Shown: positions 38,988 to 48,335, counted from the stretch's first letter. The stretch: DNA of 64,000 bases from Lactiplantibacillus plantarum EGD-AQ4 (GCF_000463075.2 NZ_AVAQ01000001.1:124001-188000), one strand, 5' to 3'. Translations and numbers: made by a program. Notes: generated by a model from the letters alone, not told the origin.

Positions 38988-40055
38988 ATGAAGAAAACAC
39001 AACGAATTTTACTGGGACTGGCGCTCGTTTTCGGGATCAGTGTCGCTGCGGGTTGTCAGTCTCAGACGAAACAATCAAAATCGACGGCCGCGGCTTCTTC
39101 AACGACGCGCACGGTCACCGATATGAGTGGTCAACGGGTTCAGTTACCAGCTAAAGTCACGCGTGTCGCAGATTTATGGCATGCCAATAACCAAGTGGTC
39201 TTATTACTCGGTGCTCAGAAGAAGCTAGTCGCGACGACTCAGATGATCAAGCAGTCGCCGTGGTTCAAGACGATCGATCCCAGCATCACCAAAGTTACCG
39301 CACCGTTTGCCGGTGATGACCTGCAGTCTGAGGAACTCCTGAAGACCAAGCCAGACGTCGTGATTGCGGCGGACCCGGCGCAAATCAAGCAGGCTAAGAA
39401 GACTAAGGTGCCCACGGTCAACGCGATGTATCAGACGTTTGCTGGACTGCGGCGGTCGGTCAATCTGACTGCACAAGTCCTCGGTGGCCAGGCACCTAAA
39501 GTGGCCAAACGCTATCAACGCTTGCTGAACGGCAACTTAGCATACGTCAAGCAGCAATTGAAAGGTGTGACGAGCAAGCCAAAAGTACTGCATTTTGTGA
39601 ATGCGACTGACCTGAACCAGGTTGATGGTACCGGCACGATCGTCGATGAATGGATCAAAGCTGCCGGGGGTCAGAATGCGTTGAAACAATCCGGCAATAT
39701 GATCTCTGTCACAACGGAGACGCTAGCGAAGTCGAATCCGGATGTGATTATCGTCGGCAGTGCCACCACTGCCCAGGCTCGAGCAGCGCTGAAGAAGAAT
39801 GCGGTATTGAGTAAACTTAAGGCGGTCAAGACTAATCATGTCTATGGTAATCCGCAGGGAACTTTCCCGTGGGATCGCTATAGTGCGGAGGAAGCCTTGC
39901 AAGTCTTGTGGGCCGCACAAAAACTACATCCAGCTCAGTTTAAACAGCTGGATATGGTCGCCAAGACGAAGGCCTTTTATCAGGAATTTTATCATTATCA
40001 ATTGAGTACCGCCCAGATCAACCGACTGTTGAGTGGGGCGTCGACGCCTAAGTAA
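38988..40055 (+). CDS. ABC substrate-binding lipoprotein (FecB/BtuF class)
   Basis: A 355-aa precursor with a lipoprotein signal ending in AAGC and a class III binding protein fold (TVTDMSGQRVQLPAKVTRVA, LLKTKPDVVIAADP, SNPDVIIVGS, GTFPWDRYSAEEALQVLW). Such proteins bind iron-siderophore, haem, cobalamin or, in the MolA group, molybdate/tungstate. It faces the FecCD permease/ATPase genes, and the nearby Moco island makes molybdate a serious candidate. The ATG is 32 bases after sufB. Confidence 0.9.
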   Translation: MKKTQRILLGLALVFGISVAAGCQSQTKQSKSTAAASSTTRTVTDMSGQRVQLPAKVTRVADLWHANNQVVLLLGAQKKLVATTQMIKQSPWFKTIDPSITKVTAPFAGDDLQSEELLKTKPDVVIAADPAQIKQAKKTKVPTVNAMYQTFAGLRRSVNLTAQVLGGQAPKVAKRYQRLLNGNLAYVKQQLKGVTSKPKVLHFVNATDLNQVDGTGTIVDEWIKAAGGQNALKQSGNMISVTTETLAKSNPDVIIVGSATTAQARAALKKNAVLSKLKAVKTNHVYGNPQGTFPWDRYSAEEALQVLWAAQKLHPAQFKQLDMVAKTKAFYQEFYHYQLSTAQINRLLSGASTPK

Positions 40056-40071
40056 ATTGGGCGCAATCATG

Positions 40072-40132
40072 AAAAAAGTTAAGCGAACCAACTGCCGAGA
40101 GCATTCTCGTGGTTGGTTCGCTTAACTTTTTT
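40072..40132. terminator. Bidirectional terminator
   Basis: AAAAAAGTTAAGCGAACCAAC and its near-complete complement ending in TTTTTT, between the converging lipoprotein and ABC-ATPase operons. Confidence 0.92.
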
Positions 40133-40143
40133 CGGGTGTGCGG

Positions 40144-40341
40144 TTATTTTCGTTTTGAATGCAGGCCGCGACAGCCTGATGAGTAGTACGGCATCGGGCG
40201 CTGCTCGGTTGGTGATAAGTTGAATTTAACTGGCGAGCAAACGATTAAGTGACCTGGTGCGGTTAATTTACGACCAGTCGCCTTGAAAAATCGAGTGGTG
40301 AAGGTCGGCGGCCAAATGCTTAATTTGAAGACGGTCAGCAT
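40144..40341 (-). CDS. Possible small protein of unknown function
   Basis: A possible 65-aa product (MLTVFKLSIWPPTFTTRFFK at its N terminus) downstream of the ABC-ATPase gene. It is rich in aromatic and basic residues, has two cysteines (IVCSPVKF, SSGCRGLH) and no recognisable domain. The ribosome site is weak. It occupies otherwise empty sequence before the terminator, so it may be real, but I am not sure. Confidence 0.35.
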   Translation of the reverse strand: MLTVFKLSIWPPTFTTRFFKATGRKLTAPGHLIVCSPVKFNLSPTEQRPMPYYSSGCRGLHSKRK

Positions 40342-40383
40342 CGCCGAGTCCCGTCTTGCCACTGCTCACTAACCAGCAAATCG

Positions 40384-41154
40384 TTAAAATTCACAAATCA
40401 TTCGCCCAAGCTCAGGGACGTACAACAGGTGTAGTTTGGTCTGGTAAGTCGCTTGCAGCCGTTCTTCGGTCAATAGTTCGACGCCACCCGTCCGAAAGTC
40501 GCCGTGCGCGCCAAACAAGCCGACGTGCTGTTTCAAAATCAGCGCATGATTAGGATTGTGGGTCGTTAGAATTACGGCGATACCGGTCGCAGCTAACTGT
40601 TGGACCAGTTGTAAGATCTGTTGTTGACGTCCAAAATCCAAGGCGGCTGTCGGTTCATCCAAAATGATCAGCTGTGGTTGTTGAACTAACGCGCGGGCAA
40701 TCGTGACCAGCTGAGCTTGCCCACCACTCAAGGTATTGATGGCGCGGTCCGCCAAGGCAGTCAAGTGAAGTTGAGCCAAGACGTCGTTAGCCAATTCTTC
40801 GTCAGCGGCGCCTGGCGATTGTGCAAAATTCAGATACGGTGTCCGACCAGTCAGTAAATAATCACGCACACTCAGACTAGTCGTGACAGGAATGGTCTGC
40901 GGCACGTACGCAATGATTTGCGCGCGTTGTTTGGGCGTCAGTGCCGCTAATGGCTGGCCATTGAGCTCAAGTTGGCCGGCTGTCGGCGTCAACAGGCCCA
41001 ACAGACATTTCAAAAGTGTTGATTTGCCGATACCGTTGGGCCCGAGTAACGTCAAAACTTGACCACGGGCCAGTTCGAGATTTAAATCAGTGAACAAGTC
41101 GGGCTGTTGGCCATAGTGGAAGGCCAGGTGTTTGCCGGATAATAATGCGGTCAT
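40384..41154 (-). CDS. ABC transporter ATP-binding protein (FecE/BtuD class)
   Basis: A 256-aa ATPase with Walker A GPNGIGKST, signature LSGGQAQ, Walker B LIILDEPTAALD and H-loop TTHNPNH. It energises the FecCD permease encoded just upstream (4-base overlap) in a type II importer for metal complexes, cobalamin or molybdate. Confidence 0.93.
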   Translation of the reverse strand: MTALLSGKHLAFHYGQQPDLFTDLNLELARGQVLTLLGPNGIGKSTLLKCLLGLLTPTAGQLELNGQPLAALTPKQRAQIIAYVPQTIPVTTSLSVRDYLLTGRTPYLNFAQSPGAADEELANDVLAQLHLTALADRAINTLSGGQAQLVTIARALVQQPQLIILDEPTAALDFGRQQQILQLVQQLAATGIAVILTTHNPNHALILKQHVGLFGAHGDFRTGGVELLTEERLQATYQTKLHLLYVPELGRMICEF

Positions 41155-42152
41155 AGGGCCACCTTCTTTGAAAGTAAAATTGCGATAAAAATTGGGGTAC
41201 CAATAAAGCCAGTCAAAATGCTGAGCGGAATCTCACCAGCAGACAGCGTCCGGGCGAGCGTGTCGACGACTAATAAAAAGATGGCGCCAATCAATCCAGC
41301 CAGTGGTAAGGACCATTTGGTGTTTTCACCAATCACGATGCGCGCCATGTGGGGGACAATCAGGCCAATCCAGCCAATCGTCCCACTCAGGCAGACCGCA
41401 CTGGCGGTTAGCATCGTGGCACTCAGAATCACCAAACCACGTTCCAAGCGAACGTTGATCCCTTGGGCCAGCGCGACCTGATTACCCAATGCTAACACCG
41501 TCAGCCGCCAGCGCATGATCAGTAAAATGAGCATGCCGATAATAAATAGCGGTAGAACGGCACCAAGACTGCTAAGATTGACTTTTGCTAGACTTCCAAG
41601 TTGCCAGTAGACGATGTCTTGTAACTGCGAATCAGGGTCGGCCAGATATTTGAGTAAGCCTAAAATCGCTTGCATCAGTCCGCTGATCACGATGCCGGCT
41701 AAGACCAATGCCAAAGTGCTCGACTGATGAATCAGCCGTGGGATGCCGACACTGAGTAATACGGCCAGTAGTCCAAGGACGAATGCCAATAGTTGTGTGC
41801 CTACCGTGTGCCAACCCAGCAAAATAGCGAGGGCGGCACCGACTGCCGCGCCATTTGAGACACCAAGCAGGTCGGGCGAAACCAATGGATTTTGAAATAT
41901 GCTTTGGTAGGCCGTCCCAGAGATTGCCAGGGCCGCGCCAATTGCGACGGCGGCTAGAATTCGGGGTAAGCGGAGACTGAACACAATATTGTGAACGACT
42001 GGACTAACGCTGGCTTGCCCGGTTAAGGTGGCGCTGAGTTCTTGCAGACTCAACTGGTAACGTCCAAGACACAGTGCAACAAACATCAGGACGAGTAACG
42101 TCACTAATGCGAGCGTCAAAATACCGTAACTGCGCGTACGAGTTTTAACCAT
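41151..42152 (-). CDS. FecCD-type ABC transporter permease
   Basis: A 333-aa permease with about ten helices and family motifs LRLPRILAAVAIGAALAISG, NPLVSPDLLGVSNGAAVGAA and GTIGWIGLIVPHMARIVIG. It forms a homodimeric channel with the ATPase. The flavodoxin gene lies 3 bases upstream. The cargo is not readable; the partner lipoprotein is probably the one at 38988. Confidence 0.93.
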   Translation of the reverse strand: MVKTRTRSYGILTLALVTLLVLMFVALCLGRYQLSLQELSATLTGQASVSPVVHNIVFSLRLPRILAAVAIGAALAISGTAYQSIFQNPLVSPDLLGVSNGAAVGAALAILLGWHTVGTQLLAFVLGLLAVLLSVGIPRLIHQSSTLALVLAGIVISGLMQAILGLLKYLADPDSQLQDIVYWQLGSLAKVNLSSLGAVLPLFIIGMLILLIMRWRLTVLALGNQVALAQGINVRLERGLVILSATMLTASAVCLSGTIGWIGLIVPHMARIVIGENTKWSLPLAGLIGAIFLLVVDTLARTLSAGEIPLSILTGFIGTPIFIAILLSKKVAL

Positions 42153-42155
42153 TAG

Positions 42156-42611
42156 CTAGACCTCCAGTTGCGTGGCGGTTTGAATCAGACTAGTGGTAAA
42201 CGCTGACAACCGATGTTCGTCTTCAGCTTCCGGATGTAGGTCGATAAAGACTGGCTGCGCCCCACGAGTTGCCTTGGTGCCCGCAAGTTGCTGATCAAAT
42301 TCGGTGACGGCTTTGCAGTATTCATCCGCGTACCATTCATCACCAGAGCCGGCGACGCCAAACACCACACCGGCCAAATCCGCATCCAGCAAGTCTTCGT
42401 AAAAATCGAGACCTTCTTCAGGTAAATCACCCTCACCATACGTGTAGGGGACGACAATCGCCAAATCTGCGGATGAGAGTTCAAAGGCGTCCGCCTGACT
42501 GATTTCAATCAGCTGAGTCTGAACCCCCTGTTCCTGTAGTTGTTTTTTAATAATTTCAGCAACTTCTTCATTGTTGCCAGTTAATGAAGCGTAGATAATC
42601 GTTGCGTTCAT
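42156..42611 (-). CDS. Flavodoxin
   Basis: A 151-aa FMN electron carrier. The phosphate loop YASLTGNNEEVA and the aromatic FMN stacking regions VVPYTYGEGDLPEEG and VAGSGDEWYADEYC are clear. Cotranscribed with an ABC importer; it may reduce imported ferric complexes or supply electrons for Fe-S or Moco chemistry. The ATG follows GAGGAGGAAT. Confidence 0.93.
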   Translation of the reverse strand: MNATIIYASLTGNNEEVAEIIKKQLQEQGVQTQLIEISQADAFELSSADLAIVVPYTYGEGDLPEEGLDFYEDLLDADLAGVVFGVAGSGDEWYADEYCKAVTEFDQQLAGTKATRGAQPVFIDLHPEAEDEHRLSAFTTSLIQTATQLEV

Positions 42612-42784
42612 GGTGGATTCCTCCTCTGTTATACCGAATGGTCACTGGCCCCATTATCGCGAGGTGCTCTTGTTAGTGCAGATTTTGCGCCTCAAAATCG
42701 GTCAAACAGCCCAGTATACCAATTTATGCCTTAAACGCATTGTGCTAGTTATTGTTTCGTATTAAAGATGATTAAAAAATGTCA

Positions 42785-43045
42785 GTTGGGTGGCGTATTG
42801 TTCGTCAGCCAGGCGAGCGTCCTAGTCCGACTGGGGCTGGCGGACAATTGCTGGAACGTAAGCCGACATCGATTTGAACTCACGCAGCAACCCACAGCGT
42901 AATTTCAAATACGAGTCTTATTCTAAGTCGGAAGAAAATCACTTCCAACTAAGAATAATTTGGCTACTGAGCATTGTCCGGCGGTCCAGTCGGGAAGCCG
43001 CTCGAATGGCGGATGAACGGCCATCTATCCTGGTGCAATTGGCCA
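42785..43045 (-). repeat. Diverged structured repeat, copy A
   Basis: Non-coding. It has the same nested architecture as the three type I repeats, read on the minus strand. Outer arms GACTGG..GGCGGACAAT / ATTGTCC..CCAGTC pair, with inner hairpins ATTTGAA/TTCAAAT (42872/42904) and TTATTCT/AGAATAA (42918/42952). A CTCGAATGGCGGAT block matches TTCGAAaGGCGGAT of copy 2. The flanks match 54140-54300 in inverse orientation. Confidence 0.75.
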
Positions 43046-43359
43046 CTTGAATATTAGGAGACTGGCTCTTCGTGCGAACTTTGAATCTGTATTCATAACG
43101 ATCTATGGTATTTAAATACAGAGTTGACTATTTGGAGACTAATAACTGAATTTTAATGGTACTAATTTTTAAATTCGCCAATAGAATATCTTTTGTTTAG
43201 TGTTCGATATTTATCGGCTTAGACAATCATAGAAGATAAACGTCACGTTCAGAAAAGTTGACGATTAATCGAATTGTGAACGAGTCTGTCAATACAGAAC
43301 AGAGATCAGTTAAAACTAGTCTTACAGTTCATGGACAAAATAGCTGCTTACTAGGGATC

Positions 43360-43655
43360 AGCGATCAGTCAAGTAAAAGTTGGTTCCGCACATGTCTGCC
43401 TTTCGAATACCATCCCCGGCTGGAAGGTGTTTCTGACAATGCTCAGCGATGAAATTTCACTTAGCAAGCGTCTTTTGCTTGGTTAGTGAAAGACCAGTAT
43501 TTAAGACGTGGGTTGTCGGCTTAAATCTGTGTCCATCGCGTTCCAGCGTTGTCAGAAATGCCTGTAAGCCGGTGTAGGACGCGACCACAACAGCAGATTT
43601 ACGCAAGCTCGCACTGTTTCCAGCGCTTCTCAGCTGGCCGCTTTTGACTTTAAGT
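43360..43655 (+). repeat. Structured repeat type I, copy 1
   Basis: Non-coding, roughly 296 bp. Nested stems: TTTCTGACAA (43430) with TTGTCAGAAA (43549); TTTCACTTAGCAAGC (43455) with GCTTGGTTAGTGAAA (43477); ATTTAAG (43499) with CTTAAAT (43520); and a terminal CCAGC/GCTGG hairpin. Highly similar to copy 3 at 54760 and, inverted, to copy 2 at 53600. Confidence 0.85.
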
Positions 43656-43732
43656 TTAATCACACTTCATGCCCAATTAAGTAACACAATACGTGCTATA
43701 AATATATGATAGCATTTTCACGAACTGACCAT

Positions 43733-43748
43733 TATTAGGGATTTGACT
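43733..43748 (+). promoter_or_regulatory. Candidate NreC operator upstream of moaE
   Basis: TATTAGGGATTTGACT, matching the narG (TATTAGGGAAATGGCT) and 50.6-kb (TATTGGGGAAATGACT) motifs. A possible -10 (CATAAT) lies at 43774, about 30 bases downstream. Confidence 0.5.
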
Positions 43749-43817
43749 AATTCATTTTAAAAGTGGGCTCTGACATAATAGAAGGGTAAGCAAATGAGGT
43801 CAAAAGGAGGGTGCGCC

Positions 43818-44219
43818 ATGGCGAAAATCAAATTATCTGCGACGCCGTTGGATGTCAACGCGCTGTATCAGGCGTTGAAGGCACCGGAATATGGGGGAAT
43901 CGTGACGTTTGTAGGGACGGTTCGCCAGTGGACGGGGGACATTGAGACGCAGTCAATTGAGTACTCGGCCTACTCGGAAATGGCAATCAGTCAATTAGAG
44001 AAATTGGCCGCACCGATTGAAGCTCAGGGTGCCCGGGTCGTCATTGCACATCGCGTGGGCCATTTGGAATTAATGGACGAAGCGGTGTTCATTGGCGTTG
44101 CTGCGGCGCATCGTGCGGAAGCTTTCGAGTGGTGTCAGTATTTAATTGATACGCTGAAGCAAGAAGTTCCAATCTGGAAGAAAGAATTTGATACCGATAA
44201 GGTTCGTTGGGGGGATTGA
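43818..44219 (+). CDS. moaE: Molybdopterin synthase large subunit MoaE
   Basis: A 133-aa catalytic subunit that, with thiocarboxylated MoaD, inserts sulfur into cyclic pyranopterin. Motifs: GGIVTFVGTVR, YSAYSEMA, RVGHLELMDEAVFIGVAA, HRAEAF and VPIWKKE with the catalytic lysines. The ATG at 43818 has AAAGGAGG upstream; an 8-residue longer frame includes that site. First gene of moaE-moaD-moaA-narK. Confidence 0.96.
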   Translation: MAKIKLSATPLDVNALYQALKAPEYGGIVTFVGTVRQWTGDIETQSIEYSAYSEMAISQLEKLAAPIEAQGARVVIAHRVGHLELMDEAVFIGVAAAHRAEAFEWCQYLIDTLKQEVPIWKKEFDTDKVRWGD

Positions 44220-44467
44220 TGATGAAACTGACAGTTAAGCTCTTTGCCATGTTGGGCGAACAGCTGGGGCCGACCGTGACGATTGACGTCGCACAGCCCA
44301 GTACCGCGGCAATGGTCAAACCGGCCTTGTGCCAGCAAGCACCAGCATTAAAAACGCTGATTAATAATGCGCGCATTGCCGTCAATCAAGAATTTATTGT
44401 GGACGGGCAACAGGTCCTACAGTCCACCGACGAGGTTGCACTGATTCCGCCAGTAAGCGGGGGCTAG
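44219..44467 (+). CDS. moaD: Molybdopterin synthase sulfur carrier MoaD
   Basis: An 82-aa ubiquitin-like protein ending in the required Gly-Gly (IPPVSGG). MoeB adenylates the C terminus and it is then converted to a thiocarboxylate. The moaE stop overlaps the first ATG (TGATG); a second ATG follows at once, so either could be used. Confidence 0.94.
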   Translation: MMKLTVKLFAMLGEQLGPTVTIDVAQPSTAAMVKPALCQQAPALKTLINNARIAVNQEFIVDGQQVLQSTDEVALIPPVSGG

Positions 44468-44504
44468 GCGCAGCGGGTTAGTGACAACGAAGGAGGATGA
44501 ACAA

Positions 44505-45503
44505 ATGGAGAAATTATATGATAGTTTTGACCGGCTCCATGACTATGTCCGGTTATCGATTACTGATCGGTGCAATTTACGGTGTGTGTACTGCATGCCC
44601 AAGGAAGGCTTGCCGTTCTTCCCAACCGACCGGGTGTTATCGCAGGATGAAATCGTTCAGATGATTGAAAATTTTGCGGCGATGGGCGTTTCAAAAGTGC
44701 GAATTACCGGTGGCGAACCATTGTTGCGGACCGACGTGGTCGAAATCGTACGGCGCATCAAAGCTGTTGACGGAATTAACGACGTCTCAATCACGACGAA
44801 TGGCCTATTTTTGGCGAAATTGGCGAAGCCGCTCAAAGAAGCGGGTTTAGACCGTCTCAATATTAGTTTGGATACATTCAAACCAGACCGGTACCGTAAG
44901 ATTACGCGTGGCGGGAATATTCAGCAGGTTTTAGACGGCATTGCCACGGCCAGCAAGTTACATTTTAAGAAAATCAAATTAAACATTGTGCTGATCAAAG
45001 GTCAAAATGACGATGAAGTACTAGATTTCTTGCAGTACACCAAAGATCACGACGTCAATGCCCGGTTTATCGAATTTATGCCGATTGGGAATTCGCTCAA
45101 GACTTGGCAGAAGGAGTACGTCGGCTTGAAGAGTGTCTTTGACACTTGTGATGACAACGGCCTGACCTATCATCCAATCGAATTGCGGGGTAATGGCCCT
45201 TCGGATAATTACCAGATTGACGGCTATGAAGGGAGCTTTGGCTTGATTCACCCAATCAGTTCGAAGTTCTGTGAAAACTGTAATCGGTTACGAATCACGG
45301 CAGACGGCTACGTGAAGGCGTGCCTCTACTGGAATGAAGAAATCGACATTCGTGCGGCCATCGGTGACCCAACAGCATTTCGTCAATTGATTCAAAAAGC
45401 CTTAGATAACAAGCCACTCAACCATGAAATGGCCATGAAGGAGACGGACCGGATTATCGATAAAGCCCCAACATGGCGTCATATGAGTCAGATTGGAGGA
45501 TAA
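44505..45503 (+). CDS. moaA: GTP 3',8-cyclase MoaA
   Basis: A 332-aa radical SAM enzyme that starts Moco synthesis from GTP. The N-terminal cluster is CNLRCVYC, the C-terminal cluster is CENCNRLR plus a later Cys (VKACLYW), and the protein ends in Gly-Gly (QIGG) as expected. The ATG at 44505 follows AAGGAGGATG. narK starts 3 bases after. Confidence 0.97.
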   Translation: MEKLYDSFDRLHDYVRLSITDRCNLRCVYCMPKEGLPFFPTDRVLSQDEIVQMIENFAAMGVSKVRITGGEPLLRTDVVEIVRRIKAVDGINDVSITTNGLFLAKLAKPLKEAGLDRLNISLDTFKPDRYRKITRGGNIQQVLDGIATASKLHFKKIKLNIVLIKGQNDDEVLDFLQYTKDHDVNARFIEFMPIGNSLKTWQKEYVGLKSVFDTCDDNGLTYHPIELRGNGPSDNYQIDGYEGSFGLIHPISSKFCENCNRLRITADGYVKACLYWNEEIDIRAAIGDPTAFRQLIQKALDNKPLNHEMAMKETDRIIDKAPTWRHMSQIGG

Positions 45504-45506
45504 ATC

Positions 45507-46697
45507 ATGACTGTTGAAGAAGCACAAACCAGTAATCGGGGGCGCGCGTATTTAGCGCTGGGACTGGCAACTGTTGCAATGATCGTTTGTTTTATGTCGT
45601 GGTCAAACTTTGCCCCACTCGCTGGGGAGCTAGCGACCAAGTTTCATCTCAGCGTCTCACAACGGACGCTACTGCTAGCGACACCAGTTCTACTCGGCTC
45701 CATCATGCGCATTCCAGTGGGGATTTTGAGTGATCGGTATGGGGGTAAAAAAGTCTATTTAATTTTGATGGCTTTTATTCTGATTCCGTTAATTATGATT
45801 ACGAAAGTCCACACGTACGGGATGTTACTTGTGGCCGCGTTGCTCGTCGGGATGGCCGGTACATCGTTTGCCGTGGGGGTCTCGTATGCGTCGGTCTGGT
45901 TTCCACCAGAAAAACAAGGACTTGCGCTTGGAATCGTCAGTATGGGGAACATGGGTAACGCCGTCGCAGCGTTGACGCTACCTTCGATTTCGACGTCCTA
46001 TGGCTTTAACATGGTCTACTATTTCTTGATGGTTTTAACGGTGATTTTAGCCGTGTTATTTGCGATTTTCTGTCGGGAAATGCCGGTCGATAAGACCAAG
46101 ACGGTCACAGGAGCGTTAGCGGTCGCCAAAGAAAGCAGTACTTGGTATCTGTCATTATTCTATTTCTTGACTTTCGGGTTGTTCGTTTCATTTACGAATT
46201 TAACGCCGCTCTTCCTAGAAGATATTTTCAAAGTGCCACAAGTCACGGCTGGATTATACGCCGCCTTGTTTGCAGGGTTATGCACGATCGTCCGGCCAAT
46301 CGGGGGTGCGGCAGCTGATAAATGGCGGCCAATGCAGATGCTCCAGTGGATTTTTATCGGGATCACGGTCTTTGCCGTCATCATTACCTTGACATTCAGT
46401 AATCAGTCACTGTTTATCTTCGGTATCGTTGGTGCTGGGTTGATTGCTGGTTTTGGTAACGGGGTCATCTTCAAGATGGTGCCGTACGTTTCAAAAGGCA
46501 ACACCGGGGCAGTGACCGGCTTTGTGGGTGCACTTGGTGGCCTTGGCGGGTTCTTCCCTCCATTGCTCGTCGGTTGGATTCACACTTGGACTGGGAGTTA
46601 CCGGTTAGGCATCGTGCTACTGGCCTTGACCGGGTTGGTCTGCTGGTACGCATTATGGCGCCGGTTTATTCACGGTGACGTGCATATTGTGAAATAA
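45507..46697 (+). CDS. narK: Nitrate/nitrite transporter NarK
   Basis: A 396-aa MFS permease of the NNP family: FMSWSNFAPLAG at the first helix, GILSDRYGGKK loop motif, GMAGTSFAVGVSYASVWFPP nitrate signature region and GALGGLGGFFPP second signature. It imports nitrate and/or exports nitrite. The GGAGG site lies at the end of moaA, so it is cotranscribed with the Moco genes. Confidence 0.95.
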   Translation: MTVEEAQTSNRGRAYLALGLATVAMIVCFMSWSNFAPLAGELATKFHLSVSQRTLLLATPVLLGSIMRIPVGILSDRYGGKKVYLILMAFILIPLIMITKVHTYGMLLVAALLVGMAGTSFAVGVSYASVWFPPEKQGLALGIVSMGNMGNAVAALTLPSISTSYGFNMVYYFLMVLTVILAVLFAIFCREMPVDKTKTVTGALAVAKESSTWYLSLFYFLTFGLFVSFTNLTPLFLEDIFKVPQVTAGLYAALFAGLCTIVRPIGGAAADKWRPMQMLQWIFIGITVFAVIITLTFSNQSLFIFGIVGAGLIAGFGNGVIFKMVPYVSKGNTGAVTGFVGALGGLGGFFPPLLVGWIHTWTGSYRLGIVLLALTGLVCWYALWRRFIHGDVHIVK

Positions 46698-46699
46698 GT

Positions 46700-46713
46700 T
46701 GTAATCGATTACA
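46700..46713. promoter_or_regulatory. Perfect palindrome TGTAATCGATTACA
   Basis: A 14-base perfect palindrome between narK and the DUF59 gene, about 50 bases upstream of that gene's -10. Likely a regulator site; the factor is unknown. Confidence 0.5.
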
Positions 46714-46760
46714 GTTGTATGTCAAATATTAGCAATTGACATAAAAACGCTTATAAAAAT

Positions 46761-46768
46761 GGTATAAT
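46761..46768 (+). promoter_or_regulatory. Promoter of the DUF59 gene (TGnTATAAT-like)
   Basis: TATAAT at 46763 preceded by TGG gives an extended -10, with a TTGACA 21 bases upstream (46736), which is longer than ideal. Confidence 0.55.
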
Positions 46769-46802
46769 TAAACGCATAACAGTTAGACAGGAGTGTGGCA
46801 GA

Positions 46803-47141
46803 ATGGCAGATGGCATTGGTGAAGGCGAAGAATTCTCGCCGATTGAAGACGCAGTGATGAAATCACTTGAGGACGTGATCGATCCAGAATTAGGTATCGA
46901 TATGGTCAATTTAGGCCTGATCTATGATATTCATGTTGATGATGGTGGTAATTGTGTGGTTACCATGACGTTAACGACCATGGGCTGCCCACTTGGGAAC
47001 CTATTGGCTGACCAAATCAACCGTGCGGTGACGAGCGTTGATGGCGTGACGGGCTGTGAGATTGATCTAGTCTGGGAACCGGCTTGGGATATGAGCAAAA
47101 TGAGCCGGTTTGCCAAGGTTGCGTTGGGTATCCACGGTTAA
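46803..47141 (+). CDS. DUF59/MIP18-family Fe-S maturation protein
   Basis: A 112-aa SufT/PaaD-like protein with DVIDPELGIDMVNLGLIYDI and the conserved cysteine in MTLTTMGCPLG. Family members help deliver Fe-S clusters. Its place beside MoaA and the Nar genes, all Fe-S enzymes, fits that role. The ATG follows a GGAGTG site, and it has its own promoter. Confidence 0.9.
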   Translation: MADGIGEGEEFSPIEDAVMKSLEDVIDPELGIDMVNLGLIYDIHVDDGGNCVVTMTLTTMGCPLGNLLADQINRAVTSVDGVTGCEIDLVWEPAWDMSKMSRFAKVALGIHG

Positions 47142-47183
47142 GTGGTCACTGGAGTTAAATTGTGAAGTGGGGTTGAAACGAGT

Positions 47184-48062
47184 ATGGACATTCAAAAATT
47201 TGTGGCCCGTCGTAAGGCCCTGAAAATTTCACAAGTGAAGTTATCGACTGGCATTTGCACACAAGCGACGCTCAGTAAGTTTGAGCGGCGCGGGCGGGTG
47301 CCGTCACTAGCAATTCTAGAACAACTTTGCGGGCGACTGGGGCTGACGGTCGACGATTTAAATGAAAGTCGCGACCACTCGGTGACTCAAGTCCGTGCGC
47401 AACTAGATGAGATTGAACGGCAGTTGATGATGGAAAATTACCAACCCGTCTTACAGGCATTAAAACAAGTGCAGGTTGCCCAAATCGATGCGGTACCGCT
47501 AAAAATGCAGTTCTACTACCTCAGTGGGCTACTCAAATCATTGATCAATGGTGCAGCGAGTGATGTGTGTTTTGATTTTGATCAAATCTTAGACGACCTG
47601 GACCATTCCCACGAGACCGTCTTCACGCCGTTAGCCTATGTTGGCTTAGGTGTCATGTATAGTCGGCTGGCGGAATTGGAAAAGGCACAGTTTTATTTTG
47701 AAAAAGTCCATCAGGCAATCGAACAGTTAATGGCGGCGGTGGCTGACCAAGACTACTTGCGATTGCTGACAATGATTTTTTATACGGCTGAGTATTACAG
47801 CATGCGTGCCGACTTTGCGACTAGCAATCAGTTGATCGATAATGGCGTCAACTTATGTTCAAGTCAACACGTGACGTACTATTTGCCACGGCTCAAATAT
47901 TTGGCGGCGGCGAATGCTATCGAACGTCAGCGACCGGATGATGAGATTCAACAACTACTCAGTGAGGCGGTCGCGTTTGCGCGTATCAACCATAACCAAG
48001 TCGTGGAAGTCAAAACGGCGGCGTTACGGAGCCGGTATTTACGTGCGAGCAAACGGGCGTAA
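47184..48062 (+). CDS. Rgg/GadR-like XRE regulator
   Basis: A 292-aa regulator with an N-terminal XRE helix-turn-helix (KISQVKLSTGICTQATLSKF, then SLAILEQLCGRLGLTVDDL) and a long helical TPR-like C-terminal domain. This is the Rgg/PlcR-type layout, often controlled by short peptides. No obvious peptide gene was found beside it. Target genes are unknown; the neighbours are narK/DUF59 upstream and a minus-strand gene trio downstream. A terminator follows. Confidence 0.85.
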   Translation: MDIQKFVARRKALKISQVKLSTGICTQATLSKFERRGRVPSLAILEQLCGRLGLTVDDLNESRDHSVTQVRAQLDEIERQLMMENYQPVLQALKQVQVAQIDAVPLKMQFYYLSGLLKSLINGAASDVCFDFDQILDDLDHSHETVFTPLAYVGLGVMYSRLAELEKAQFYFEKVHQAIEQLMAAVADQDYLRLLTMIFYTAEYYSMRADFATSNQLIDNGVNLCSSQHVTYYLPRLKYLAAANAIERQRPDDEIQQLLSEAVAFARINHNQVVEVKTAALRSRYLRASKRA

Positions 48063-48092
48063 GTAACTAACGCGTCAGTTAATATCCAAATT

Positions 48093-48142
48093 AAAAAGCA
48101 GTTCGACCCGTATTCAAGACGAAGGCGGGTCGAACTGCTTTT
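48093..48142 (+). terminator. Terminator of the Rgg-like gene
   Basis: AAAAAGCAGTTCGACCCG / CGGGTCGAACTGCTTTT, a strong stem with a 15-base loop. Confidence 0.9.
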
Positions 48143-48197
48143 AGATTATCGGGTGACAACTAGGAGCGGTTGAATCATGAACAATTGCCCAAACAAC

Positions 48198-48239
48198 AGC
48201 CGCATCGAAGTGATTCACCTGAACGACTTCGATGCGGCT
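48198..48239 (-). terminator. Hairpin after the minus-strand trio
   Basis: Perfect 14-base arms AGCCGCATCGAAGT / ACTTCGATGCGGCT. On the minus strand it is followed by GTTGTTTG, a poor T run, so it may be a weak terminator or an mRNA end stabiliser. Confidence 0.5.
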
Positions 48240-48335
48240 AGTTATTGATGTGAGATGAGGTTGAACCAGCATGATAACGATGAATATCCGCTAGTTCTGA
48301 CTACTCGCGAGCTCCGTCAATATGTGCCTCGGGGT

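Noticed and set aside
43257-43663. Short open frames within the repeat copies
   Set aside because: Frames are not kept between copies, whereas stem pairing is, so coding is unlikely.
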